NCBI RefSeq assembly: GCF_041146795.1
Contig: NC_135167.1
Span: 34,547,954-34,611,953 of the forward strand
DNA: 64,000 bases
Direction: 5' to 3'
From: Maylandia zebra
Taxonomy: Eukaryota; Chordata; Actinopteri; Cichliformes; Cichlidae
Both the position numbers and the translations under genes were made by a program. The stretch's first letter is position 1. Every line of letters starts with the position of its first letter. This document shows, one piece after another, positions 52,672 through 64,000 of this stretch. The notes under the pieces are model-generated. The model saw nothing but the letters and a program-made list of their open reading frames with translations, did not search any database and was not told the DNA's origin.

Positions 52672-55600
52672 TTAGTTTTTGAACATGTCACACAGCAATT
52701 TCTCCATGGGAGTGTTTCCAATGGTTCTGTGGAAGAACAGCAGCTCTATCCGCTCAGAATTCACAAAGCGCAGAGAGGGAAGGAGAAGAAGCAGCTTTCC
52801 GAACCTAAACACAAAGATCATAATAAAATTAAGGCCATGTCAAATAATTTAAAGCAAAAGCCTTTCACATTGTAGAATCAGTTACATAGGGAAATCAGTT
52901 TTTTATATAAAACCTCAAATTAAGGATGCTTGTCATGAAACAGAATGAAGGAATGAAGGTTACTTTCAAATCCAGAAATCAACTTTTAAACATAATAAAG
53001 AACAAAAATTCTGTGTTTTGTTATAAACACACTGGAGTTTTGTTTTGTGTTTTGTCATTTTGTTCCATTGAATTGGTGACCTTTATCAGGTAGGTTGTTA
53101 CCTGGCTGGTTGGCTAGGGTAGTGTGACCGTATGTGTTGTCCCAGCATGACTTGCGACTGATCCTGCAGGTTCTCCACTTGTTCTGGATCTTTCAAACCT
53201 CGAGTCTCTGTGAAGCAGAAGAAATACTTTATGGAATCTTTGCTTTCTAGGGAAAACTGTTCCTGACAAAAATTGTATAACATTCCATGTAATAAAAAAA
53301 AAATGACTCTATAATTTTGATGTACCATACTGATGGGCATCATAATTATAAAGTGATGATATGATTACTAAATGACATGTATGGTAATATAGTGATCTTA
53401 ATTAAATAAAACACACTGAGGGAAATTTTAGCCTCTGCGTGGTGCTTATCTCTTGAAAACAATGACAGTGGACATAGCTACGTACTGTGATCATGTTAAA
53501 GGTAATCTGCCAGATTGTAGACAATCAACTGAATAGTGTTTTGTTCCTCACCTGGCTTGAAGAGCACAATGGCCTTCAGGCAGGCGAACTCAGTAGGATC
53601 AACAGCGAGGGCCTTGAAGCGGCTGAAGACCTCCTGTAGGAGGCGCAGGTCCAGGCTAGTGTAGCTGGTTTTTCCCTGCATGCCAGGGCAGAGGTCTGGC
53701 AAAGACAGCAGTGGGCAGCTGTCTAGTGGCAAAGACCACTGGATGGCGCAGAGGAGGAAGAGTTCACTCCATGCTTCCTCCAACAGGATGACCTGGTGAA
53801 GAAGAAAAACCAGAAACTGAATATGCACCCCTGTACTCAGCTTCACCTTCGACCCAAAGAAATCACAAAGAAAAACTATAGATGCTCATTCCTGACATTC
53901 CCTTTTATTGCAGAGCCAATCACATTGTAATGTTGTCAAACAGGAATGGGACCACTAATTCAGTGTTCACTTACTTATTTATAGTCAGACAGTATTTGTG
54001 GTACTATTAACTGTCATATTGTCATTTCATAATGCTGAATGTGCTTTGTGGTCATTGTGGCCATGTCATGAATGTCATGAACATGAAGTTACATCAACAT
54101 ATGTAATCCTGTAAGCACATAATGACATCGGTATTTGGAATTTACAGATAAAAATAAGAATTTCTGTCTTTTTCTGTCATTGTCGCATATAAAGATAAAT
54201 CATGATTCAATATATTTTCAGATATAAAAGAGACATCTGCATTTTATATTTTTTATATCTGTAACTTTAATTTGTCTTTTATCATTATACTTTTTTTTCT
54301 AACAAGAATAGAGGTCAATTTTAACCTATTAAAAATAGTTCCAAAGCAAAGTGAAAAAGTTTATAGAGACTATCTTAAAAAACAAACAAACAAAAAAAAA
54401 CCCTCACTTTCAGCTTACCTGGTCTCTGAAGGGCAGGTTGGAGAAAACGGGCAGGTTCTTGGCCCATTTCACGGACATGAAGAGAAGCCTTGCTGAGGTC
54501 TCGTATACATTTTCAGAACCAGACGGGTACAAAGCCATGTGGTACTCTGAAGACGCCTGCTCTGGTTCATTGCTGGTCACATCTATGTTTTCATCAACTG
54601 AAACAGAAAAGATGAGCTCAGAATCAAGAGTGCAGAGGAAACAAAACCAACTTGTTGCATAGACAGATGAAACTAAACTTCAGGTAGTTGTGATGTGCTT
54701 CAGTTCAGGTTAGATTAGACTTTATTACTATGTAATAAAGTCATAAAATTTGAGCTCCAGCTGAAAGTCAGCAGATGCCCATATGGACAAAAAAAAGTCT
54801 CTCTAAGACTAAAGAACATGTCATCATAGTTTCACATGTTAGCATTTTGTACATGCTACTACTCACCTGATGTTTGCTAAATAGTAACTTTAAAATATTA
54901 AATTGAATTAGAAGAATATTTAAGCAGAGTTGCAAATTTGGTTAGCTAGTAAAGATTTTTGATCACTCTAGAATGGGATTGATCATCATGGTGATCTCAT
55001 CATGCTCCGGTAAGTGGAGATGTAACCATGACAGATTTGAAATCAACCCCACCTTCTTCACTGCCCACCTGATAACACCCTCTTATGCTCTGCTTTTTGT
55101 ACTGAACCCCACTCATTTGTGTTTTACCCAAGAATATGTGTTTTCTAACCATCATTTCCCCTGCAAGTCCTAATGTGAAGGAGAAAGCTTCACCTTAAAT
55201 TTACAGCAAAAACCTTTCATTTGACAACTGTTGCTCACCATCCTCAGGCTCCAACTTGGCACAGGTCTCAGCTGTCATGAGGCTTGCCATAAAGCGGTGG
55301 TTGTTCTGGGGACTGATGCAGCGCTGGGTTGCAACAGAGGAAGTGATGGACATGGAGGAGGTGATGTGGGGCCACGTGATGACAGACCCATTGGAGGATG
55401 ATGAAGAAGATGAGGAAGAGGAGGAGGAAGAAGAGGAGGTGGGTTCCCGTGTGGTGGCCAGGTGCTCCTTCTCCGGGTCCACATCGATGGAGTCCAGGCG
55501 GACCTGAGCTGTGCTGCGGGGCTGCCGCTCGTTCTGAACCGCTGCAGGGGGGAGACAGAAAGGCACAACCTGTTATCTAAGGTGATAATACAGGAATGAT

Positions 55601-56136
55601 TTTAACCGCTCACAGGTTCATGTTTGAGTTCCACTGGACACCAATCAGTTTAATGAAGCTCATGAATGCTAAAACGACTCACCGTCCTTATTCATGCCCG
55701 CCTGCAGGCACTTTTTCAGCCGACATGCCTGGCACTGGTTACGATGAGCCTTGTCCACTGGACACATGCCTGTACCGGCCTGGCACCTGTTAACCAACAG
55801 TCACGCATTTTAAAGGGAGAGTCGACTCAAAATGACAAAATAACATTCACTTATTTTCTTTTGGCTTACAGAATATTGAAAGCAGTAAGAACATATTAAT
55901 TACTAAAGATCAGCTATTAGAATGTATATGGAAAATGTCCGAATTCTGAGTAAACCAGTGTGGCTAAGTCCTTAATTTTAACCTGCCATTCATCAAAAGA
56001 AAAATATCAAAAGTGAAAAGAAAAGTTTTGGGTTCTACTTTTAATCACAGATGGAATTAAAGGGGATTTTAATATATATTTATTAAAGCTATTTGTGTTT
56101 TACTTACTTTTACTTCTCTTAGTTACTTTCTGTCAA

Positions 56137-56177
<41 letters not shown>

Positions 56178-57067
56178 TTGAGTGCAAAAAGTGCATTTTT
56201 TTTCATTCACACTGACTTGTGCTGCTACAATTTTTTTTAAATCTGAAAGGCATTTACTTATACAGTAATAGGAAACACTTTAATTTACAATAATAGTTGG
56301 CAAAATATGGGGTTTGTAGAGGCTAAAACCAGAGTTTATATTCCTTTCACCTTGAATATTGACTATTTTAAATAGATGAGGAAACGTCACACGATGAAGC
56401 TGGAATAACTGTCTACAGCTGAGTTTCCTCTTGCCTGTAAATGAGTCTCCTCCTCACACTGCGCTTGAAGAAGCCGCTGCAGCCGTTGCAGGCGTAGATG
56501 CCGTAGTGTTTCCCGCTGCTGGTGTCTCCACACACTTTGCAGACCAGAGCTGGGCTCAGAGCTTTGCCCGGTGCAGGACTCTTGGCTGTGAGTCAAAAAC
56601 AGTCACAGAGTAGGTCGGTTATTGCCACTCATTAGGGCTGGTATTGTTTCATACATGTGCCTGCCATCTGTACAGTCAGCTCTGTCTGCTGGTAGCAGGA
56701 CAGTCTGTCTAAACACTCACAAAAATTGAATAAAATCCTTAACTATAATTTTAAAAAAGCATTGCTTGCTCATAATTATGTGTTTTTATGAGAGTTTTTA
56801 ATGTTTTTGTGTTGGATTTCATTCATAACCCGATGCATGTTGAGTAAAGAATTTCAGGTGTTTCAAACTTTCATATTGTTTAAGTGCTAACTTTTCCTCC
56901 CTGTTACCGAGCCAAGTCAGTGTTACACTCTTCAGACTCCATTGGCAACTTGTTGTCGTTGGTGTGGAGCTCTTACCTCCCCTGCTGTCATCAGTCCCAC
57001 CGCTGCCAGATGACTCTGTGGGGGAAGAGGATGGCATCATGGGTATCTTTGTAAGGTGATCCTCCAT
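52672..57067 (-). CDS. nr2e3: Nr2e3 (PNR), photoreceptor-specific nuclear receptor
   Basis: A nuclear transcription factor that, in vertebrate retina, promotes rod genes and represses cone genes. Eight coding exons, in order: 57067-56977, 56585-56435, 55786-55683, 55541-55239, 54597-54419, 53792-53552, 53207-53102, 52804-52672. All phases agree, giving 435 residues (human about 410). The DNA-binding domain has finger 1 cysteines C46, C49, C63, C66 with P-box CNGCSG, and finger 2 C82, C89, C99, C102. The six-residue gap between C82 and C89 is typical of the NR2E group. The hinge carries 15 consecutive serines (151-165). The ligand-binding domain spans exons 5-8 and ends in the AF-2 helix MEKLLCDMF. 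The start follows from the family N-terminus and a purine at -3 (AATAATGG). The second intron starts with GC. TLX (nr2e1) is excluded by the P-box and hinge sequence. Confidence 0.96.
56138..56174. repeat. (ATT)n microsatellite in nr2e3 intron 2
   Basis: About 12 ATT units inside the intron between coding exons 2 and 3. Confidence 0.95.
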
Positions 57068-57480
57068 TATTTTTCTCTCAAAATATCTCCTCTAGTGATT
57101 GACGAAGGCAGATAAGAAAAAGTTTTGGTCCTCTTCTGCTCAGTTGCTTCAAATAAAAATACGTAGGGCCGCAGGGCCTCCGGTGGTCCCCGGTGGACAG
57201 ATGGCAGGGTGAGCCCGTGCTGTGTGTTGCAACCTCTGCTGTGGTTGTTCAGATGAGCTGGGGTCCTGTCATGAGCTCCAGCTGACACTTGTTGCACGTG
57301 AACAGGTTGTGTGTGGGTGTGTGTTCCCTCCGATGTCTGTCACTGTCTGTGGGCTCTCCTCAGCAGCAGGTCCTCAAAAGGGAACCCGGGGGGTGGTGGA
57401 GGGGGTAGGATTAGCCCCAAGCGCTGTGTAAGCAGCATGCTTATTTGTCATCCTCTTAATCTTTACTGTTCATCTACTGA
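57068..57480 (-). promoter_or_regulatory. nr2e3: nr2e3 upstream region with CRX/OTX-type site
   Basis: This region should hold the 5' UTR and promoter. On the minus strand TAATCC lies at 57413-57408, about 340 bases before the ATG; this core is bound by CRX/OTX proteins, which activate photoreceptor genes. A single hexamer is weak evidence. Confidence 0.35.
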
Positions 57481-57539
57481 TCAATCAGTCACATTGCCAG
57501 CACAATGGTGCTGCTCAGACATGGATCGTCATGAAGTCT

Positions 57540-57581
57540 GCAAACAAACAAACAAACAAACAAACAAGCAAACAAACAAAA
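57540..57581. repeat. (CAAA)n short tandem repeat
   Basis: About ten CAAA units, one with a C-to-G change (CAAG). Confidence 0.9.
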
Positions 57582-57784
57582 AAGAATCAGCAATGACAAC
57601 AAAATCTCCAGCTCTGTGCTAGAAGTCTTGTAACTGTAGACCAGTCCCCATCCAGGCACTCCTCCTTGTGTCTCCTCTGTCTACATCAGTCAACACTCCT
57701 CTTCAGTATCTGCATTTAAACGGACAATTACATGAGGCACACATTATTATATTTACCAGCATCTTCAATTTGTATTTCCCCTCC

Positions 57785-57816
<32 letters not shown>

Positions 57817-59590
57817 GCCTCCTGAATTCCAGACCCATTTCCCCTTGCTGTATATTTGATCTGTGTGATTGCCTCCTATTCATAAAGACTCCCAGTGTTT
57901 GCAGAGGAGCTGCCTATTAACTCCCATTTCTACCCCTTTTTTTGTCAAACTGGAGATCATCCACTTCCTCAGGTTGCCAGGAGAGAAAGGTCACAGAGAG
58001 AATGATGGAGTTTTGGGGGGGCTGATGTGATGGTCAGCACTAATTTGGCTCATTCATGAGGTTTTCCCATTTATTATTGAGAAGCTAGAATTATCATACA
58101 TGTGGCATTTACATAAGCGGCAGTTTATTAGCCGGAGCAGGTATGAGATTGGATCTGGTGAGGAGGTGAGGAGAAGCGTGCAAAACTGAGGTAGGAAATA
58201 TGAAACAAGCAACTTTCTTGTCATATTTAAATAAGACTGGGTTCTTGTTTTACCAAAATACCAGTAAGTTTATGGCTAAGAGAAAAGCTTTCTACATTAT
58301 TTTATGATTAAGGTGCGAAAGGACTCAAAACCAAGAAAAGCAAACTATAAAATATTCTTTGCTAACATGATTTTTACATCAAACTAGAGATAAGAGATGG
58401 AAGGTTGCTGGAAAGTTTCAAATGTAAAATTCAGAACAGGTGTCAAACAATACTTCTATCTGTTAGTGCCATCATCATCGTCATCCCTTGACGCTTCAAT
58501 GCCCTCGTGCCTCCCCGCTCATTTTCATCATTTGTCTCTTTGAACAGTTGAGCGGTTCAAGTGAAAGATGCAAATCTGGAGGGGACACAAGCTGCTGGGT
58601 CTCTGACATCTGCGCAGTGGCATCTGTACTCATTCACTGTTTGTTTGCTTTTTGTTCTGCGCTTGTAACGTGTGTGAATAACTGCGCTAACGACTGCTCT
58701 TAGATTGGACGTATGAACGCTTTAATTAATTTTGTTTTACACCATCTGACATAATCGCTTTAGAAAACAGCATCCTGCATATGCCAGCAAAATTCACAGT
58801 GTTCATTCGTGGTCTGTTTTGGCAGAATGATAAATCTAAGTCCAATGTTTGTTTGCATTTCAGCTCTGGTGTCTTAAGCTCCAATATATTACACACTCTT
58901 AACTAGCTAATAGCCAACTGTCTGCTTTTTATTACAGAGAAAATCACGTATGGTGTGTTTTTTGAGCTCTCTGACAAAAGGCTTCTTACTGGGACTGAGC
59001 TGAATAGAAAATAACTGCTAAAATAGACACACAGAAACACTCTGGAGATCTATGGATTCGCTTTCTGAGGACTTAAACAGGGTCATGGATGACACTAAGG
59101 ATCCTTTTCTTGAGTTTGTTTCTGTAAGTTTGTGAAATTTAACAACCTAACAATGCATTTAAATTTTTCAATAAACAAGTTAACACATATTTCAGATGAA
59201 TTAATAAATATGCATTCAGTGGGGTGTGTTGAAGAATTTTACACATGACCTCTGTATTTCTGAAAACTTGCCATTAGCTATATTTTATTTAACTAAAAAC
59301 AAGCTATGAAAACAATTTTTAAATAAATGTTATCACAAAGCACACTGTAAAATGTAATATTGTGTTTAATTCAAAATATGAAATAGGCTGAACTCATTTT
59401 TTATCAATTTGTTATTAGAACTCGATTTAAATAAGTTACCAGTACTTTATATGCAAAATGCTGATAAACTCAATTTATTTGAGTTGTCTTAACTTAGAAA
59501 AACTAAGTAAGCTGGAAGTTTTGCTTCTCAGGGCGGAAGGATGAAAGATGTGTTTTGAAAATGCCACGTGACTACCGTCCTCCTCCCTCT
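57582..59590. other. gene-free stretch upstream of nr2e3
   Basis: No coding frame with splice borders. Mixed AT-rich and GC-balanced unique sequence; part may regulate nr2e3. Confidence 0.4.
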
Positions 59591-59603
59591 CGGATCAGTC
59601 CGC

Positions 59604-62600
59604 ATGTTCATGGCGCCAGCATTTGTTATGGAATATGTTGAGCAAACTAGTGATGTGCGGATCGATCCTACATGTGGCAAAAAAAGTGAGGTGTTGTGGC
59701 CATAATTGCCAACCTTGAGACCTCAGAATTAGGGAGACATTCAAAAGGGCTGTTTGGGGGGGGGGGATAAATACATTTTACAGTGTTTATTTATCGGATA
59801 AAATACGCGAAATGTCACCGTTATTATTGGCTGGCCTGGAACCAGCCTCTGAATTTGGACACCCCCGTGTCCAAATTCAGAGGCTGGTTCCACCTGAGGA
59901 CCCGGCCCGACCGCGGTCTAAAGAAAGCCGGGTAGTACATCACGAGCTCCCTCGGTGGAGTGAGACTCTGCCGTCTGCTCCTTGCTATCTAAAATATAAC
60001 CGGGCGCTGGCGTAAACTCTCTACCGTCTCACACTTTGTTTAATTAGTTTTCTGTTTGACGTTTATTCAGCTGTGTGAAAACCCCGGAGGAACCCTCCCG
60101 AGGGATTAATAAAGTTACATTTAATTTAATCTAATCTAATAACTTTAATCTCAGCCAAACCAATTTACTCAAGAACAAATAAAACACTGAAAAAGCCTAA
60201 CAATAACATTTTTAAGTTAGCAAAGTGACTTATATATCATGTTTAACGCGAGCAGTGAAAGACCGCGGGGGTTTGAAAACGATGTGTCGGTCGGCTCAGA
60301 TGTTTGAAGTTTACACAGCTACATTCTCACCTGAAAATATGTTAAAAGTTCTTTTGCGACCCAGAAAGACAAATAAGAGTAATATTAAAACTAAGTAGCT
60401 GCCGTCATTGTTGGAAACTGGAATTGGCTGGGCCGCGCTATGAATTCTGCGATATGGTTTTTCAATTTTGTTGTCCGGGTGGAAAATTGGGAGAAATCCT
60501 GCCATGCGATTACATTTGTTCCTGACCACCGAGAACACTCACGTTAACTTTTATCGAGTGGAAAAAAAGTTAGCTTGTTTATATTATGCTAACATAGCTG
60601 TGTCGCTAGCGGTCACGTAGCACATCATTATATACCAGCTAGCCCAACTTCAGTAACCCTACAAACGTCACTGCTGTTTAGTTTTCTGTCTTCATTTATG
60701 CTGGAAGTGATAACAGAGCTGTACGTTTTAATTTGTTTCCAAAACCCCGCAGTCAGGACATGCTATATTGTATTTAGATAGAAGCTAGCGAGCTAACTCC
60801 CTGCTAACTTCTAATTACGTTAAATGTCATAAATTCCGTTTTCATGGATGCCTGGATGTTAAACTCAATTGTTACACCTGGTAGAGCAGAACGCTGATCA
60901 TTTTATTAAAGATGAAAGACTTTAGACAGACAACTCTCAGTAATGCCATAGTGATCGTTTGATATATGGACCTGCAGCGGAGTTTAGACCCAGACACGGC
61001 TAGTGACGTCAGACTGAACAATCGGATACTTGTGGAGCCGCAAGTTTGCCTCTCTTTCGTCCACTTTTGTCTTTACGCAACGTTACTCGGCCTCGCCCCT
61101 CCTCCCCCATCGCTTCACCTGCAGGAAGCGACAAGATGGACACGGCAAATCTCCGTTAACGAGTTACTGCACATCGCCGTGCGTGGGGCTGGACGCCGTC
61201 AACGTGTTAGCTAGCTAACCACGCTAATGAGCTAACCACGCTAACGCCATGCAGCCCAGAGGCGCTGCACAGCCTAAAATCCTTGCATTTTCTCAAAAGT
61301 TGACAGCGCGCCTTATGTATGAATTCTGTTTGTGCTTGATGGCCGCGAACCGATTTTATGTGGTACACAGCGCTCAGCAATCAAAAGTCAAAAATGTTTT
61401 AGTACAACTTTGGTAAGCTATGGTGCTGCACCGCTTGATGGATTGTCAGAGCATTACGGCTACCGAGGAGCCTTTGCGGAGTGATACGTACTGTGCTTCA
61501 ACGTAATATTACCCTACTGTGTATAAGGACTATAAATGGCACCTGTTAAGAGACGTGGTTACAAGAGGATTTCAAACTCCAGGCTGTCAGTCACACAGTA
61601 GAAGTTGGGAACAGAGCACCTGTGAAATCTGTCTTTGTTACTATGCTCAGCGTCTTTTAGTTTACATTTTGACTGCACAATTGTGAGCTTTTTGTTATGC
61701 ACAAAAACAACATTGTTTTCTTTTATTTATGGAGCATTATTATTTAATAAATGCTCATAATTTATTTTTGAGTAAATCTTATGTACATCTATGCTCTATG
61801 TTAATAAAAGTGCCTGTGTGACATCTGGGACACAGCTTTGACTAAGAACTCTCTTTTTGTTCTTACTTTATGGCTTTTAAAAAAAATATCGAGATATATA
61901 TCTTATATCGCCGTCCAGGTAAAAAATATCGAGATATGAATTTTGGGTCATATCGCCCAGCCCTATGATGAACTCTGCATTATTAAGTGATAAGAACAAA
62001 TAATCTGATGTTCTGTAATCATTATGACACTATAATTTGAGATACAATAAATAAAATAAGTTTTTGTACAAAGTATCGGTGTCGGATCAGTATCGTCGAT
62101 ACCACCCTGAATAGTACTTGGTATCGGATCGGAAAGGAAATCAGTGGTATCGCACATCACTAGAGCAAACCTGGAAAAGCGTCAGCTCAAGAGATTATTG
62201 TCATTGCTGTGGATCTTTACCTGATACACTGACTTGGTGAGTAAATGTTTACTCTTATTCAAACTGATTTTGTGGCTTCTCTTAGTTTAGCACCAGGTTT
62301 ACAATCTTGCTAGCTAGTTAGTGTTAGCCTAGCGTTGCTGCTGCCGCTGGGCTCATGTTACTTAAAAATTAACACCACAGCCTTAAAAACCTTACATAAA
62401 ACTATGTCGGTGAAATTTTCTGTTGATTGTTTGAAATAAAAAAGTGAGTTAAGAGCCCAGACAAAATTCTTCGGGAGGTGCAGCCTTTAGGGGTGGGGTG
62501 TGGGGGGTATTTTCAATCCATAGCCCTAACTAACTAACTAACTAACTAATTATATATATCATGTTTAACCTGAGTAGCAAAAGACCGCAGGGGGTTTGAA

Positions 62601-64000
62601 AACAATAAGCCAGGAGTTAGTTGTGCTCGCAGACTGTTATCAAGCCTTGACCTCCCGGTCAGCTATCGCGCTGGTGGATAACAGAGCTCTCCGAAAACGT
62701 GGAAGTACTTTTGCAAATATGTGATATTTTGATAAATTAAGTAGATATTTGAGCATTACACAGCTACATTCTCGGCTAAAAATATCTTAAAAGGTTATAT
62801 TGTGACCCAGAAAGGGTAGTCTGGGGAAAAGGAGGATCGCATTTGTCGGAGCCTGTGCATACTTGTAAGCGTGGCAATGGCGGAGGAGCGTGGCTAAAAA
62901 ACGTATTACTTTTTCTGGGTCACAAAATAAACTTTTAAGATATTTTCAGGCTCGAATGTAGCTGTGTAAAGTTCAAATATCTTCTCGAGTTATCAAGACA
63001 TCACATATTTGCAAAAATGCGCCGAAGTTTTCAGAGACGTCCATTTTTTTCATGCTTTGTGGCAGCTTTTGAACATCTGTGACATCTATTAATGTCAAAT
63101 CTAGCCTTTATTTAACAACATAAGCAAACTCTATGTAACAATGATTGCACAGCCATTAAGGATCAAATCAGTTTCTGAAAAATGTTCTGTTTTTTTTCTC
63201 CCTCTGCTTGCTTCTTACTGTCTTTGAGGCTCGGGACCAGCACTCCTGTTGTTGGACAGAAAGACATCAACTCAGTGGTAAGTATTTTGGTTTTCCAATA
63301 TATTAGCAACTGTCAGTGACATTTATATTAATCAGGCTGAACTTTCATCATACTTTAGATCAGCCTGTTTTACTTATTGGTTTTTTTTTTGTGCTTTGGT
63401 TTGAGGAAGTTGTTTCTTTACTGATCTTTTCCTGTCTTCTGTTATTAGACTTGAGATATGACTGCACTATGCTGTTGCTGGTGACTCCAGTTAATTCTAC
63501 AAGACATGCTGTGTAAGTAAACAAACAACAACAGTCTGCATTTCTTGAAAGATCACATCCCCCAAACTTAGTTTAGAGGGTCTACACTGTATATAGTGAA
63601 GTCTGCAAGTTTTCTAACAACAAAATTTGTTTTGTGCCCAAATCATTTTGCACATCATTAGAATGAAAGTTATTGGCCATGTTTGCATAGCCCTTTTTAA
63701 AATGATGCTTTCATGACATTATTGTATGTTGGGTGGTGGTCACGGCTATCCAGACTGACAATTGGGACATTGTTACCTCTTTGATTGGGAGGAAGCTTGA
63801 GATTCTCTAAATTGGAGTCTGTTCTATACCAAATGCAGAAAAAAATGTTTTAAGAAAGCAATTAAGTTCATGTTCCAAAAAATATGATTGTTTGCTTGCA
63901 GGACACCAGGAGAGATGAGTCCTCGGTCACAGATGGTGTGGTCAGTGAAGATGGTCGCCTGCCGGTTCAAGCTCATTGCATCTCCAACCCACATCCACTG
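59604..64000 (+). CDS. candidate multi-exon gene of unknown identity, partial
   Basis: I do not recognise a protein. Canonical splice sites on the plus strand define pieces: an exon ending at 62236 (CTTG|GTGAGT), an exon 63229-63277 with acceptor TCTTTGAG and donor GTAAGT, a possible exon 63449-63512 (TTATTAG and GTAAGT), and an exon from 63902 (TTGCTTGCAG) to the window edge. If the 2.5-kb hAT-like insertion is removed from the first piece, a frame from the ATG at 59604 stays open through the first, second and last pieces (86 codons, phases agreeing). The 63449 exon would introduce an immediate TGA. It could also be a noncoding RNA or an untranslated leader. Confidence 0.25.
59837..59892. 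repeat. 26-bp perfect hairpin inside the hAT-like element
   Basis: Arms 59837-59862 and 59867-59892 are exact reverse complements around a 4-base CCCC loop. Confidence 0.95.
60010..60500. repeat. foldback-repeat family copy 2
   Basis: The stretch TTTACACAGCTACATTCTC through GCGACCCAGAAAGAC (about 60310-60370) is similar, in reverse orientation, to 50705-50760 and 62915-62975. It lies entirely within the 59648-62162 element, so it was carried with it or inserted into it. Confidence 0.6.
62540..63050. repeat. foldback-repeat family copy 3, self-complementary
   Basis: The left arm (about 62690-62820) and right arm (about 62915-63045) are imperfect reverse complements of each other, for example ACACAGCTACATTCTCGGCT against AGGCTCGAATGTAGCTGTGT. 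The whole could form a long stem. It lies in the intron of the candidate gene. A short ACTA repeat (about 62527-62549) borders it on the left. Confidence 0.65.

Larger units (their letters stand above)
59648..62162. mobile_element. 2.5-kb hAT-like composite element
   Basis: Terminal repeats TAGTGATGTGCGGA and (reverse-complemented) TAGTGATGTGCGATA are flanked by an exact 8-bp duplication, GAGCAAAC, at 59640-59647 and 62163-62170. No transposase frame is present. Inside are smaller units: a copy of the foldback family (about 60010-60500), a segment related to the 31596 element (61137-61215), and an end-like ATATCGCCCAGCCCT motif (about 61950-61964). A perfect CRE-type site, TGACGTCA, is at 61004-61011. 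Confidence 0.9.

Noticed and set aside
63891-64000. Open minus-strand frame at the right edge
   Set aside because: It is open for over 30 codons, but no convincing minus-strand splice donor borders it, whereas the plus strand has a strong acceptor (TTGCTTGCAG) exactly at the exon-like boundary. A minus-strand gene is not fully excluded.
1-64000. CRISPR arrays, bacterial operons or phage genes
   Set aside because: No regularly spaced repeats, operon-like gene packing or prokaryotic genes anywhere; the window is vertebrate nuclear DNA.

Overview
The window is vertebrate nuclear DNA from a ray-finned fish, most likely a percomorph such as a cichlid. The evidence is intron-rich genes with GT-AG splice sites, three recognisable vertebrate genes, long (CA)n tracts, a broken Rex3-type LINE, a tRNA-derived fish SINE and several hAT-like DNA transposons. 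The exact species cannot be told from the sequence alone. There is no bacterial, viral-genome or CRISPR content.

Layout. 1-26 kb is a long stretch without protein genes. It holds CA/GT microsatellites, a G-quadruplex-capable tract, a hAT-like element with 8-bp target duplications (12459-13231), a 5'-truncated frameshifted Rex3-like LINE (about 13630-15659), a SINE with a perfect target duplication (17403-17773), an L2-like LINE remnant (minus strand, about 20830-21490), another hAT-like relic, and several exact snap-back palindromes. 26-30.3 kb holds islr2 (plus strand): one coding exon for a leucine-rich-repeat/Ig membrane protein of neurons. 30.3-37.7 kb is a gene-free interval with a 1-kb hAT-like element. 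37.7-48.1 kb is stra6 (minus strand), the retinol-binding-protein receptor. I resolved all 17 coding exons; they join in frame to 677 residues. 52.7-57.1 kb is nr2e3 (minus strand), the photoreceptor-specific nuclear receptor, with 8 coding exons giving 435 residues. One of its introns begins with GC instead of GT. 57.1-64 kb is transposon-rich, with a 2.5-kb hAT-like composite and foldback repeats. A possible unrecognised plus-strand gene runs off the right edge.

How the genes relate. islr2 and stra6 are convergent, as ISLR2 and STRA6 are in mammals, but no ISLR-like single-exon gene lies between them. Two of the three genes serve vision directly: stra6 imports vitamin A for visual pigment, and nr2e3 fixes rod identity. 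islr2 is a neural adhesion/axon protein. They are not an operon; each has its own promoter.

I found no clearly undescribed biological system. The observations most worth checking are the cluster of exact, short-spacer inverted repeats, the GC-AG intron of nr2e3, the CA tract 50 nt inside a stra6 intron, the foldback repeat family, and the candidate gene at 59.6-64 kb that a hAT-like element appears to have split.
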